From the NCBI GenBank assembly GCA_019316985.1, contig CP079215.1, forward strand, positions 2,232,001 to 2,296,000: a DNA stretch of 64,000 nucleotides, read 5' to 3'. Each line of letters opens with the position of its first letter. Positions within the stretch are counted from its first letter, which is position 1. This DNA is from Paraniabella defluvii. Lineage in GTDB: Bacteria; Bacteroidota; Bacteroidia; Chitinophagales; Chitinophagaceae. The notes below the pieces were generated by a model. It had not been told where the DNA came from. It ran no database searches and worked only from the letters and a program-made list of their open reading frames with translations. Below are positions 45,633 to 55,147 of this stretch, one piece after another. A program made the position numbers and the translations under genes.

Positions 45633-46212
45633 GCTGATAAACCAGCGCCATTATAAATATCCCTGATGTCAATGGAAATGTTCAAAGCTTCGATGGTTAA
45701 CAGATCTTCCTGTGCTTTATACTCTTCCAGTTCCCAATGCCCGCCGGCATTCAGCCTGAAACATTCGATATTTATTGACTCAGTGTCGATAAGTATATAT
45801 TCTTTTAATGTAGGGATATCCCTGTATAATTTAAATTTTCCACCACGGTCATAGTTTTTCGTGGATGGAGACAGGATCTCAATAAGAACTGTAGGAAGCA
45901 CTGCGGTGTCTTCATCTTCTTTTGAAGAGTTGATCTCTCCACAAATAATAGAGATGTCCGGATAGGTAAATAAGGTATTCTCTGGAATATGGATACGCAG
46001 ATCGCTTCCATAGGGTTGGCAGGGCTTGCCTTCTAAAGCAATGAAAAGTCTGCCTTGCATATTTTTTGCGATTATGTTGTGCCGTCTTCCAGCTCCGGCC
46101 ATAGCAAACACTTCCCCCTGGAAAACTCATGCTTCGTATCGGAGGCTTTCTCCATAGCCAGGTACTCGGCTATGGTATAAAAAGGCTTTTTGATAGGCTG
46201 GTGCAGGTTCAT
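45629..46212 (-). CDS. Uma2 family (DUF820) restriction-endonuclease-fold protein
   Basis: About 194 residues with a PD-(D/E)xK nuclease core: [11 protein letters not shown] holds the Asp, and [22 protein letters not shown] holds the Glu-x-x motif and Lys. Members are common in Bacteroidetes and cyanobacteria, often in multiple copies, with unknown biological role. Frame breaks near 46180 and 46130 split the N-terminus; the restored start is [11 protein letters not shown] at 46212. Confidence 0.75.
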
Positions 46213-46317
46213 TTAAAATGTTGTCCATATATGCAATTTACTTAATTTTTAGGATGCTCCTAGTCTCTAAAAGTTAAATCCATATCATAAGGTCGCATTA
46301 TCGCCTGAAAAAAATAA

Positions 46318-46344
46318 AAGCCAGCGGTTCAAAACCGCCGGCTC
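46318..46344 (-). terminator. Probable terminator after asd
   Basis: Imperfect stem AGCC-GCGGTT/AACCGC-GGCT with one opposed mismatch and a T-rich continuation on the minus strand, 25 bases after the asd stop. Confidence 0.55.
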
Positions 46345-46368
46345 TGGTAAGATATTTATAAATAAAAC

Positions 46369-47361
46369 TTATATCAGGTTGTTGGCTACCAGGTATTCAG
46401 CAATCTGAACAGCGTTAGTAGCGGCACCTTTACGCAGATTATCACTCACAATCCACATATTTAAAGTTTTAGGTTGTGTTTCATCGCGGCGGATACGGCC
46501 CACAAAAACTTCATCTTTTTCGTGCGCATCCATTGGCATCGGGTATTGCTGGTTGGCCAGGTCGTCTACTACCACTACACCCGGAGCAGATTCCAGCAGG
46601 TTTCTTACCTCAGCCAGTTCAAATTCATTTTCAAATTCAATATTTACACTTTCGCTATGACCGCCCATAACCGGGATGCGAACAGTTGTAGCTGTTACTT
46701 TAATATTGTCATCCCGCATGATCTTTTTGGTTTCGTTCACCATTTTCATCTCTTCTTTGGTGTAACCATTATCTGTAAACACATCAATTTGGGGAATAAC
46801 ATTTAAGTCGATAGGGTATTTGTAAGCCATTGGATAATCGCTGGCTTTATTTCTTTCACCCATCAGCTGATCTACCGCCTTCACACCTGTGCCTGTTACG
46901 CTTTGGTAGGTTGAAACCACTACACGTTTAATTTTATACGCTTTATGCAAAGGCTGGAGCGCTACTACCATCTGGATGGTAGAACAGTTGGGGTTGGCGA
47001 TGATCTTATCATTAGTAGTCAGGATATCTGCATTGATCTCAGGTACCACCAATGGTTTGGACGGGTCCATTCTCCACGCGGAAGAGTTATCTACCACTGT
47101 GATACCTGCAGCAGCGAACTGTGGCGCCCATTCGGTAGAAGTGCCGCCGCCTGCAGAAAATAATGCTACTGCAGGTTTTGCTGCAATACCATCTGCCATG
47201 CTTACCACTTTATATTTTTTTCCTTTAAACTCTACTTCTTTACCCACACTTCTTTCAGATGCTACCGGAACCAGTTCCGTAACCGGAAAGTTTCTTTCAG
47301 CCAATACCTGCAACATTTTGGTGCCCACAAGGCCGGTGGCGCCTACTACTGCAACTTTCAT
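46369..47361 (-). CDS. asd: Aspartate-semialdehyde dehydrogenase
   Basis: Makes aspartate semialdehyde, the branch point to lysine/diaminopimelate, threonine, methionine and isoleucine. A 330-residue intact protein: NADP motif VAVVGATGLVGTKMLQVL, FSAGGGTSTEWAP, the catalytic Cys in NPNCSTIQMV, VSTYQSVTGTG, and the substrate-binding RIPVMGGHSESVNIEF with catalytic His. Preceded on the same strand by a 140-nt leader with an open reading frame for a short peptide and a terminator (47386-47500), which suggests attenuation control. Monocistronic by its flanking terminators. Confidence 0.92.
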   Translation of the reverse strand: MKVAVVGATGLVGTKMLQVLAERNFPVTELVPVASERSVGKEVEFKGKKYKVVSMADGIAAKPAVALFSAGGGTSTEWAPQFAAAGITVVDNSSAWRMDPSKPLVVPEINADILTTNDKIIANPNCSTIQMVVALQPLHKAYKIKRVVVSTYQSVTGTGVKAVDQLMGERNKASDYPMAYKYPIDLNVIPQIDVFTDNGYTKEEMKMVNETKKIMRDDNIKVTATTVRIPVMGGHSESVNIEFENEFELAEVRNLLESAPGVVVVDDLANQQYPMPMDAHEKDEVFVGRIRRDETQPKTLNMWIVSDNLRKGAATNAVQIAEYLVANNLI

Positions 47362-47385
47362 TTTTTTATTTTTGGTTTTAGATAT

Positions 47386-47414
47386 AAAAAAAGCCTTCCG
47401 TATTTACGGAAGGC
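47386..47414 (-). terminator. Leader terminator (attenuator) upstream of asd
   Basis: On the minus strand, GCCTTCCGT-aaat-ACGGAAGGC, a perfect 9-bp stem extendable by two pairs, followed by seven T. It ends 24 bases before the asd ATG and points toward it, so it would stop transcription before the gene. It is not the end of any upstream gene on this strand: none lies there. Confidence 0.85.
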
Positions 47415-47459
47415 CTGTTAAAAATTTATGTTACACACACAAAAACTACAACCTTCCGT
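47406..47459 (-). promoter_or_regulatory. Predicted antiterminator of the asd leader
   Basis: The segment ACGGAAGG (47459-47452) can pair perfectly over 8 bases with CCTTCCGT (47413-47406), the 5' arm of the terminator. The two structures are mutually exclusive. The upstream arm overlaps the stop codon of the leader peptide, so a ribosome finishing the peptide would cover it and permit termination. Confidence 0.7.
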
Positions 47460-47500
47460 TACGGATGTTTCTTAATCTTTGTATGTTTCTTTATTGTCAT
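47459..47500 (-). CDS. Putative asd leader peptide (MTIKKHTKIKKHP)
   Basis: A 13-codon frame, ATG at 47500-47498 and TAA at 47461-47459. Composition: five Lys, two Thr, two Ile, two His, one Met, one Pro; so 10 of 13 codons specify Lys, Thr, Ile or Met, the amino acids made from aspartate semialdehyde. The ATG is seven bases after the -7 box, so initiation would be leaderless or nearly so; no Shine-Dalgarno is present. Its position relative to the antiterminator is as expected for a ribosome-sensed attenuator. Translation is inferred. Confidence 0.6.
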   Translation of the reverse strand: MTIKKHTKIKKHP

Positions 47501-47507
47501 CGGGCTG

Positions 47508-47538
47508 CAAAAATAGATCGATGACTGAAATCAACAAA
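47508..47538 (-). promoter_or_regulatory. asd promoter
   Basis: On the minus strand, TTTG (47538-47535), a 19-base spacer, then TATTTTTG (47515-47508): an exact match to the Bacteroidetes -33/-7 consensus. The predicted transcript start is at or just before the leader-peptide ATG. Confidence 0.7.
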
Positions 47539-47666
47539 ATATTTTTTCAAATGGGTTGGTTTCTTTAACGTTGGTTTAGCGAATCCTTTAAAGAATTTCT
47601 CAGTAAAAGTACAGGGAACTTGTTGCGAATGGATTTACAGACGCGTTTAATAATTAAAACTAACAT

Positions 47667-48283
47667 ATGAAAAAACTAGGCTGCTTTTACCTCATGCTAT
47701 TTGCGATTGTTGTTGCTGACGCTCAAACTGGGTTTGACAAGAGTTCAAAACTTGGGATTGTATTGGGTGCAGGAAACGCAGATATCACTAAATTCAAGTC
47801 ATTGTACGGAAGCGGAGGACGTGACGGGAAAGGGTATTTTGTTGCGGGTATCAGTTACATAAAACCGCTTAAAAAATGGTTCTCATTTGAAACAGGATTG
47901 GAATACAGTCATTATAAAATAAAAGCCAGCAGCGCACCCATGCCCGAAATGTGGTATTGGGATACCGAAGCTTCTTTGATTACGATGCCGGTAAATGCAA
48001 GATTTAATTTTTTGAAATATTTCTACGGGCAGGGAGGTTTACTTTTTGATATTGATATCTCTAAAAAAGATGACATTGATAAACAAACTGGTATAGGCGT
48101 CAATCTCGGTCTGGGTGCTCAGTATAATTTCAGGGAGGGCTGTCTTTGTTCCTTAATCCTTATATCCGACACCATGGCCTTATTGCGTTTGATCCACCCC
48201 GGTCAATTTTTTCAAATGATATGATCCGGGAATCGGGTGTGAAATTGGGGATATTATATGCTTTGAAAAAGGGTAATAACTAA
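47667..48283 (+). CDS. Porin-like outer-membrane beta-barrel protein
   Basis: About 205 residues with signal peptide (MKKLGCFYLMLFAIVVADAQ). Alternating strands such as SFETGLEYSHYKIKAS and LITMPVNARFNFLKYFYGQGGLLFDI match the PorT/OmpA-like small-barrel group (PF13568-type). The restored end SGVKLGILYALKKGNN is a typical final strand region. One frame break lies near 48138. Function unknown. An inverted repeat GCGCAT/ATGCGC (48296-48318) follows but lacks a T run. Confidence 0.65.
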
Positions 48284-48342
48284 TGTATGATATATGCGCA
48301 TAAAATTAAAAAATGCGCGTCTTATAGCTTATAGGTGCTTAA

Positions 48343-48498
48343 AATGTCTTACGAAATTTAGAGGACAATATTCAATATTGTACAGCACAATACTATCATA
48401 TTGATTATTTTGTTACAAACGATTTGGGAATGCTCAAACATAAATGGGAAGAAATAATCGTTATTTCTCCCCGTAAACTACTTGAAACAGCAGTTTAA
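48343..48498 (+). pseudogene. C-terminal remnant of a PIN-domain (VapC-like) protein
   Basis: The frame 48343-48498 reads a PIN-domain tail: NLEDNIQYCTAQYYHIDYFVTND, with the acidic residues and the final TND motif, then IIVISPRKLLETAV before the stop (shown in parts here). A stop at 48340 and the absence of an upstream PIN N-terminus or an antitoxin gene indicate a fragment. VapC-type PIN nucleases normally have about 130 residues; only about 50 remain. It may be a decayed toxin-antitoxin locus. Sequence error alone would not remove the N-terminal half. Confidence 0.6.
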
Positions 48499-48563
48499 AA
48501 CAAACACCAAACTCCCGCATACATTGCTGCTGCCTGGAGTTGGCGGTACCAATCAACGACCCT

Positions 48564-48866
48564 TTATTTTGCCTTTACAGGGATAATTTCCGACCTTTTA
48601 CCGGCTCCCATTTTGTTGGTAAGGAACCACATAATAGTAAAGGAAGGGATGATATCCATACCTGGCATAATTTCCTCAATGAAGTTAAAAACGCCTCCAA
48701 ACACACCTTTTGCTCCACCAAAAGTTTTGGCAAAAATAATTGCCGATATGGGTGCCCATATTACATCTGAAAACTCTCCTACGCCCGGGATAGCAAAAGA
48801 CAGGTAGCCAACAGCGTCCATAATGATACAGAACAGCAGGGATGGCGATTTCCGGATATTTGTCAT
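48564..48866 (-). CDS. Small integral membrane protein, unknown
   Basis: A 100-residue intact frame with about three hydrophobic segments (SPSLLFCIIMDAVGYLSFAI, VIWAPISAIIFAKTFG and DIIPSFTIMWFLT) and a Lys-rich tail (KRSEIIPVKAK). Not assigned to a named family; related small proteins are common in Bacteroidetes. The ATG at 48866 (MTNIRKS) is chosen, with the positive charge before the first helix favouring an inside N-terminus. Monocistronic. Confidence 0.6.
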   Translation of the reverse strand: MTNIRKSPSLLFCIIMDAVGYLSFAIPGVGEFSDVIWAPISAIIFAKTFGGAKGVFGGVFNFIEEIMPGMDIIPSFTIMWFLTNKMGAGKRSEIIPVKAK

Positions 48867-48962
48867 TTTTAAAAGTTTGTTTTAAATAAGATATCAAATA
48901 TGGAGCAAACGTTGTATCGGGCAGCGTTATTCACCGATCTTTTACCGGTCTATACCGACAAC

Positions 48963-48986
48963 AAAAAAGCGAGCCCGGAAGCTCGC
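48963..48986 (-). terminator. Terminator after the pfkB-family gene
   Basis: GCGAGC-ttccgg-GCTCGC followed by six T on the minus strand, 26 bases after the kinase stop. Confidence 0.75.
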
Positions 48987-49011
48987 CTGATAAGCATGAT
49001 TAAAAACCAGG

Positions 49012-49932
49012 TTAAGACAATTCTGCCTGGTAGTTGGTTAATTCTCTGAATTGTTGAACGCGTTGATTGATATCTTCTTTGGTAATCTCTTTCAGCCGTG
49101 TTGTACCGAATTTTTCTACGCAGAAGCTGGCCAAAGCACTTCCAACGATAATGGCTGTTTTCATATTCCCGAAGGAAATGTCTCCTGTTTTAGCCAGGTA
49201 GCCAATAAACCCGCCTGCAAACGTGTCCCCTGCTCCGGTAGGGTCAAATACCTCCTCAAGCGGGAGAGCAGGTGCAACAAATACCTGGTTTTCATGGAAC
49301 AGTAAAGCGCCATGCTCCCCTTTTTTATGATCAGGTATTTAGGTCCCATGGTAAGGATCTTTTTGCGGCTTTTACCAGCGAAAACTCAGCGGTCAGCTGG
49401 CGGGCTTCACTATCATTTACCAGCAGCACATCAATTTTGCTGATCACCTCTTCTAATTCCGGTAAAGCTATGTCCATCCAGAAGTTCATCGTATCCAGTA
49501 CAATCAATTTAGGCTTTTTCGTAAGCTGGTTGATAACGCTTAGTTGCACAGAAGGCGCCAGGTTGCCCAGCATTAAAAAATCGGCTCCTGGTAGCTTTCA
49601 GGAATAACCGGTTTAAAGTCGCCCAGTACATTCAGCTCTGTAACCAATGTATCGCGGGTATTCATGTCCAGGTGGTACTTTCCCGCCCAAAAAAAAGATT
49701 TCCTGTCTGGTACTATCTCAACGGCTTCTGTTTCCACACCCCGGCGACGCAGCTCTTCCAGCTCTTCTGCCGGAAAATCGTATCCTACCACCGACACCTG
49801 TTGTACCGGTTGTACAAAATTGGCGGCGGCATAAGCGATATAAGTACCCGCTCCGCCAATTATTTTGTTCGATCTGCCAAAAGGCGTTTCAATATCATCA
49901 AAGGCCATAGAGCCCACTACAATAACAGACAT
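49012..49932 (-). CDS. PfkB-family sugar/nucleoside kinase
   Basis: About 306 residues with a ribokinase fold. The N-terminal GGAGTYIAYAAANFV is the Gly-rich substrate-side motif (PfkB signature 1 region), VLLVNDSEARQL is the NxxE metal region, and DPTGAGDTFAGGFIGYL is PfkB signature 2 with the catalytic Asp in GAGD. The substrate (ribose, fructose-phosphate or adenosine type) is unclear. Frame breaks lie near 49575, 49365 and 49320. It is downstream of rpoN on the same strand but has its own promoter. Confidence 0.78.
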
Positions 49933-49975
49933 ATTTAAACTTATGATTTGAGATTTACGATTGTGATAACGGCGG

Positions 49976-50004
49976 CAAACTTAGTATAAATGGCCGATAA
50001 TCAA
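49976..50004 (-). promoter_or_regulatory. Promoter of the pfkB-family gene
   Basis: On the minus strand, TTG (50004-50002), an 18-base spacer, then TAAGTTTG (49983-49976), 43 bases before the ATG. Confidence 0.5.
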
Positions 50005-50051
50005 TAGCCATGGCCAATAGTTCACGAACCACCGTTTATCGTTTATAAAAG

Positions 50052-51546
50052 CTACACCAGCTCCTTCCTGAGCCTTGCTACCGGAATATTTAACTGCTCC
50101 CGGTATTTGGCCACTGTGCGGCGGGCGATATTATAGCCTTTCTCCTGCAATAGCTCCGTTAGCTTTTCATCGCTCAGAGGGTGCTTCTTGCTTTCCGACT
50201 CAATCATATCACTTAATATTTTCTTCACTTCGCGGGTAGAAACCTCTTCGCCGCTATCGGTGCTCAGCGATTCGCTAAAGAAAACTTCAACCGGTAGGTG
50301 CCAAACTCAGTTTGAACAAACTTGCTGTTGGCTACACGGCTTACGGTAGAAATGTCGAGGTGGGTTTTTTCCGCTATATCTTTCAGGATCATTGGCCTTA
50401 AAGAAGTTTCATCTCCTGTAAGGAAAAAATCTTCCTGGTGGTTCATAATGGCGCTCATCGTGTCAAGCAAAGTATGCTGGCGTTGTTTAATAGCATCTAT
50501 AAACCATTTGGCTGCATCAATTTTTTGCTTGATAAACAACACTGCTTCCTTTTGCTGCTTGTCTTTTTGGTACCGCGGCTATATTCCTTCATCATGTCTT
50601 TATAGCCTTCGCTGATGCGTAGTTCGGGGCATTGCGGCTATTCAGGGTTAGCTCCAGTTTCCCGTTATTGTTGAGGATGAAGAAATCGGGCACTACATAG
50701 CTTTCTGCTTTATTTACAGCGCCTATATTGCCTCCGGGTTTCGGGTTGAGCCGGATGATCTGTTGCATTACCTCTTTCAGTTCTCCATCTTCCAGGCCCA
50801 GGCCACGCTGAATTTTTTTCGTAATGCTTTTTGGTAAACTCGTCAAAGTATTTTTCGATGGCCAATATGGCTATATCTACATCTTTCCCTTCTGCTTTTT
50901 GCCTTTTTAGTTGGAGTAACAGGCATTCCGGCAGGTCTCTTGCTCCCACACCCGGCGGGTCAAATTGCTGAATTTTAGCTATAATATCGTCCACTTCTTC
51001 GTTGGAGGTTTCGATATTTTGTCTGAATGCCAGATCATCTACCAGCGCGGGAGTATCCCGCCTCAGGTATCCGTCTTCATCAATACTACCGATGATATGT
51101 TCGGCAATTTTCCTTTGCTGGTCGGTCAGGGAAATCAGGCCCAGCTGGCTTACCAGCAGGTCGTAAAAACTGGCTTCATTTTTAATAGGCAGCTGGCGAT
51201 TGTCATCATCATCTGTATAGTTATCTTCACGGGTTTTATATTCTGCTATTTCGCCGTCATCATCGTGCAGGTACTCGGTAACGTCTATATTATCGTAGTC
51301 GTCTACGCTCCCGTCCTGCTCTTCATAAGTATCAGCTTCTTCGGTATTGTCGCTAAATTCATCTGCATAGGGATCTTCGTCCTTATGCGCTTCCTCGTCT
51401 ACTTCAAGAGCAGGGTTTGCTTCCAGTTCTTCTTTAATTCTTTCTTCCAGGTTTGCAGTGGGTACCTGCAATAGCTTCATTAACTGAATTTGCTGGGGTG
51501 AAAGCTTTTGTAAGAGTTTTTGTTGTAGGGATTGTCCTAAAGCCAC
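50052..51546 (-). CDS. rpoN: RNA polymerase sigma-54 factor
   Basis: Directs RNA polymerase to -24/-12 promoters under activator control. About 497 residues with all three regions. The N-terminal Gln/Leu-rich region I is LGQSLQQKLLQKLSPQQIQLMKLL. The acidic region II is unusually Asp/Glu-rich (residues about 48-115, TEEADTYEEQDGSVDDYDN). The core binding domain has QFDPPGVGARDLPECLLLQL, and the C-terminal HTH (DISTVSRVANSKFV) and RpoN box ARRTVAKYRE complete it. Frame breaks lie near 50825, 50625, 50575 and 50290. No sigma-54 activator is adjacent. Confidence 0.9.
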
Positions 51547-51587
51547 CGTTCAAAAATTTTCGTTATCAAAAATCGAGCCTAACTTTA

Positions 51588-51595
51588 CAAAGATA
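51588..51595 (-). promoter_or_regulatory. -7 promoter box for rpoN
   Basis: TATCTTTG on the minus strand, 41 bases before the rpoN ATG; no -33 TTG at the usual spacing. Confidence 0.45.
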
Positions 51596-52045
51596 GCTAT
51601 CCTGGCTACCTAAAATATTTTTTATTGTTATTTTATTGGTGTATATTTTTAAATTTCTTCTTCTTAATTCTTTCTGCAAAAACGTACTATAGTATAATCC
51701 CGTGTAAATTGCCCCTGGTATTTTTAGTAAGCTCAAAAACAAAAGCAACCGCCCTTGTTACAGATTGCAACATGGAAGCGGGTTTCATGCAGTTTGCGGC
51801 CGTTAAAGACCGGTAAGGCCGGTGAATAACCTAGCATTAAATTTGATGGTACCGTTTATAAATGGTTGCAATACGTAGTTGCGGGTAACAGCACTTTGTA
51901 GTTGCCGCTTAAAAAATATTTTAACTTATTTTTTAATGGTGTATTAAAAACACATTAAATTTGTATTAACTAACGGTTGTTGGTATTTTGCTTTGCTATA
52001 ACCGTATTTATGAAAACTGATTCTTTAATTAAACCCAATCTTTAA
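51596..52045. other. 450-bp intergenic region upstream of the GH144-locus susC
   Basis: AT-rich divergent region between rpoN and susC. No gene seen. An exact -7 box TAAATTTG at 51956-51963, preceded by the near-symmetric TGTATTAAAAACACATTAA, is a candidate promoter for the susC operon; no FecI-type or other recognised operator was found. Confidence 0.45.
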
Positions 52046-55000
52046 ATGAAAGGCTTGCAAATTATGAGGAAAATCCTCTGCGCATCCGTACCCGAAATCG
52101 GGCCGGAATACTCTTTTTTTTGTGACGCTCTTTTCAGCAGTGCAGGTTTGGCGCAACAAACTACTGTTAAAGGGAGCGTAATGAGTGAGGCGGGCTCGGC
52201 CCTGCCTAATGTGTCGGTACAGGTTAAAGGTACTACCACAGGTACTGCTACTGACTCTTCGGGAAACTTCAGCATTGTTGTTCCGGACGCTAATGCTGTA
52301 CTGGTATTTTCGTCGGTAGGTTATACTGAAAAAGAAGAGGCATTGAACGGTCGTAGTGAACTGGCCGTAGTGCTAACAGCATCATCCCAAAGCCTGGAGC
52401 AGGTAGTGGTGATCGGGTATGGTAGGCAGCGAAAGTCTGATCTTACAGGATCGGTGGCTGTTTTAACAAGCTCCGATCTTTCTTACCAGGCCACGGCCAA
52501 TGCGGCCCAGTCCTTACAGGGTAAGGTTGCGGCGGCGTGCAGGTAACGAACCAGGGTGCTCCCGGAACCTCGCCAACTATTCGTATCAGAGGCCTGGGAT
52601 CTGTTCGGTCAAACGTTGATCCTCTTTATGTTGTAGATGGAGTACTTACAAACGATATCAGCTTTTTAAGTAATAACGATATTGAGTCGATGAGTATTTT
52701 AAAAGATGCTTCCGCTTCTGCTATATATGGAATCAGGGCTGCTAACGGCGTAGTTGTAATTACTACCAAGCGGGGAAAAGCGGGAAGGCTAATATATATT
52801 ATTCAGGGTATGCCGGTGTACAAAAAGTAACCAACAGGGTGCAGCTTGCAAATGGTTCTGAATATATCGAGCTATTAAATGAGAAAGACAAACTTGCTGC
52901 AGCACGGGCAAATAATAGTAACCCCACTCTGAGAAATCCCGGCGATTATCCTAATTCAACCAATTGGTATGATGAGATTTTACGCAATAACGCAATGATA
53001 CAGAATCATGAATTGGGATTTTCTGGTGGAACTGAGAATGTTCAATATGCTTTAGGAGGCGGATACTTCAGGCAGGAAGGTATTGCGAAAGGTAACCAGT
53101 ATGAACGGATAAATGTAAGAGGAGCCGTTGATGCAAAAGTCACCAGCTTTTTAAAAGTTGGTGGTAATCTTACTGTATCAGGCACCGAGTCGGATAATCT
53201 GCCAAATGGCTTATTTTCCAGTGCTTATGTTGGTCCATCATCTGTTCCTGTTCGAGGTGAAGATGGATCGTTTTCGGATTTAACCGAATTCGGATCGTTT
53301 GGAAATCCTGCCGCAAGCCTGTTTTATAACCGCAACAGAACAAAAGGTTTGAGGTTGGTAGGCGGCGTTTATGCCGAAGTTTACTTAATGAAAGGATTGA
53401 CTTTTAAAAGTGCTTATGGTATAGACAGAACCAATAGTGACAACCGGATTTATATTCCACGATATAATGTTTCTTCGGTACAAAGAGATACAACGCAAAA
53501 ATTAACCAAAAAGGTAGAAGATCCATCAAGCTATTATTGGGACAATACTTTAACTTATGACTTCACTATAAATAAAGATCATCGCTTTACGGCCTTAATC
53601 GGAACAAATATTCAACAGGAAAGAATACATACTATGACGGCAGCACGTTTGGGGTGCCGGATTATGGAGAAGAATCATGGTACTTAAATTTGGGTGATGC
53701 TACCGGGCAAACAAGTGATGAGAGCATATCCTTATACAGAGCAAGGTCCGTTTTCGGCCGATTAAATTATTCTTTTGCTCAGAAGTATTTGCTGACTGCA
53801 ACCTTAAGGAGAGATGCAGCCAGTATATTCCCTAAAAGTAACCAGGTAGATTATTTTCCATCAGTGGGTTTAGGTTGGGTTATTTCTCAGGAACGATTTA
53901 TGGAAGATCAAAGTATTTTTCAATTGTTGAAGTTGAGAGGTAGCTGGGGCAAAATGGGTAATAGCAGGATTCCTAACAGTGTTGTAATAGGTGTTTCAAC
54001 CGGGGAACTATTCTCAGCCCGGACAAACCGGAAGCGGCGTTGACCAGGTTGGGCCTGCCAATTTATTATGGGAAACTACCAATGAAACAGATATTGCCCT
54101 GGAAATGGCCATGCTAAAAAGCCGGTTAACTTTCGAGGTCGATTATTATAACAAACTAACAAAAATTCGATCTTCTCCGTAACTGTAAACAGTGCAGTGG
54201 GTGCATCCAACACGTCTTACCTCGATAACAATGCAGACATTAAAAACGCCGGGTTTGAATTTAATTTACGTTGGAAGGACAAGGTTGGTGAATTCAATTA
54301 TGCTATTGGAGGAAATCTTGCACTAAACCGTAACGAAGTAGTAGGATTAAGACCGGGAACTGTAGGGATTTATGGCGGCTATGTAAATTTCTTTCCAACT
54401 ACTTATACAACTGTTGGTCAAAGCATCGGGCAATTTTATGGCCGTCAGGTTGTGGGTATTTTCCAAAACAAGGCCGAGATTGATAATTACAAAACATCAG
54501 CAGGTCAGGTTATTCAGCCTGGCGCACAGCCGGGAGATTTTAAATTTGCCGATATCAATAACGACGGGGTGATAAATGATTACGATCGTGTTTTTTAGGC
54601 TCTTCTATTCCTAAGTATAATTTCGGAGCAAACCTTTATTTGGAATACAAAGGAGTTGACTTAACAGTTGACGTATACGGCCAGGGGGAAATAAAATTTA
54701 CAACGCAAAACGCTATAAGCAATTAGGTAATGAAAACTATGATAAGGACTTTTATGATAATCGATGGCATGGAGAGGGTACTTCTAATACTTATCCGTCA
54801 GCGGATTTATCATCAACAGACGCCAATAAGGTATCTAATTCATGGTATGTTGAATCTGGTAACTTTTTCAAAATAAGAAATCTGCAATTAGGGTATAACT
54901 TTTCGCAGAACCTAACTGAAAAAATAGGACTGAGAGGGTTGCGTGTGTACTTCAATGCGGTTAATCCTTTCAACTTCTTTAAGTACAATGGTTTTACGCC

Positions 55001-55127
55001 CGAAATTACCAATGTAGATCCTAATGCAGCAATCAACCAGCGGGTAGATGCGATCTCTCAGGGTGTGGATAATAACGTGTATCCAATGTCTGCGATTTAC
55101 AATTTCGGCATAAATATCAATCTTTAG
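52046..55127 (+). CDS. SusC/RagA-family transporter of the glucan locus
   Basis: About 1020 residues. After a short, poorly formed N-terminus (start 52046 or the ATG at 52064) comes a carboxypeptidase-regulatory-like domain ([22 protein letters not shown]), the SusC motif [19 protein letters not shown], plug blocks [22 protein letters not shown] and [26 protein letters not shown], and a barrel ending in YNFGININL. No STN domain, so it is not expected to signal through FecR. Frame breaks lie near 52106, 52538, 52792, 53650, 54020, 54168, 54597 and 54690. Imports oligosaccharides together with the next gene product. Confidence 0.85.
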
Positions 55128-55147
55128 TCCCTATTAAATTGTCAATT

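Noticed and set aside
47386-47414. The hairpin upstream of asd as a terminator of some upstream minus-strand gene
   Set aside because: No minus-strand gene lies between 47414 and the next annotated minus gene at 48564; the region between holds the plus-strand porin. The hairpin therefore belongs to the asd leader.
47386-47500. A lysine riboswitch or T-box in front of asd
   Set aside because: The leader is only about 115 nt, too short for the lysine riboswitch core, and no T-box consensus (AGGGUGGNACCGCG) is present.
48296-48318. GCGCAT/ATGCGC inverted repeat after the porin gene as a terminator
   Set aside because: The stem is six pairs with an 11-base loop and no T run follows, so I leave it unassigned.
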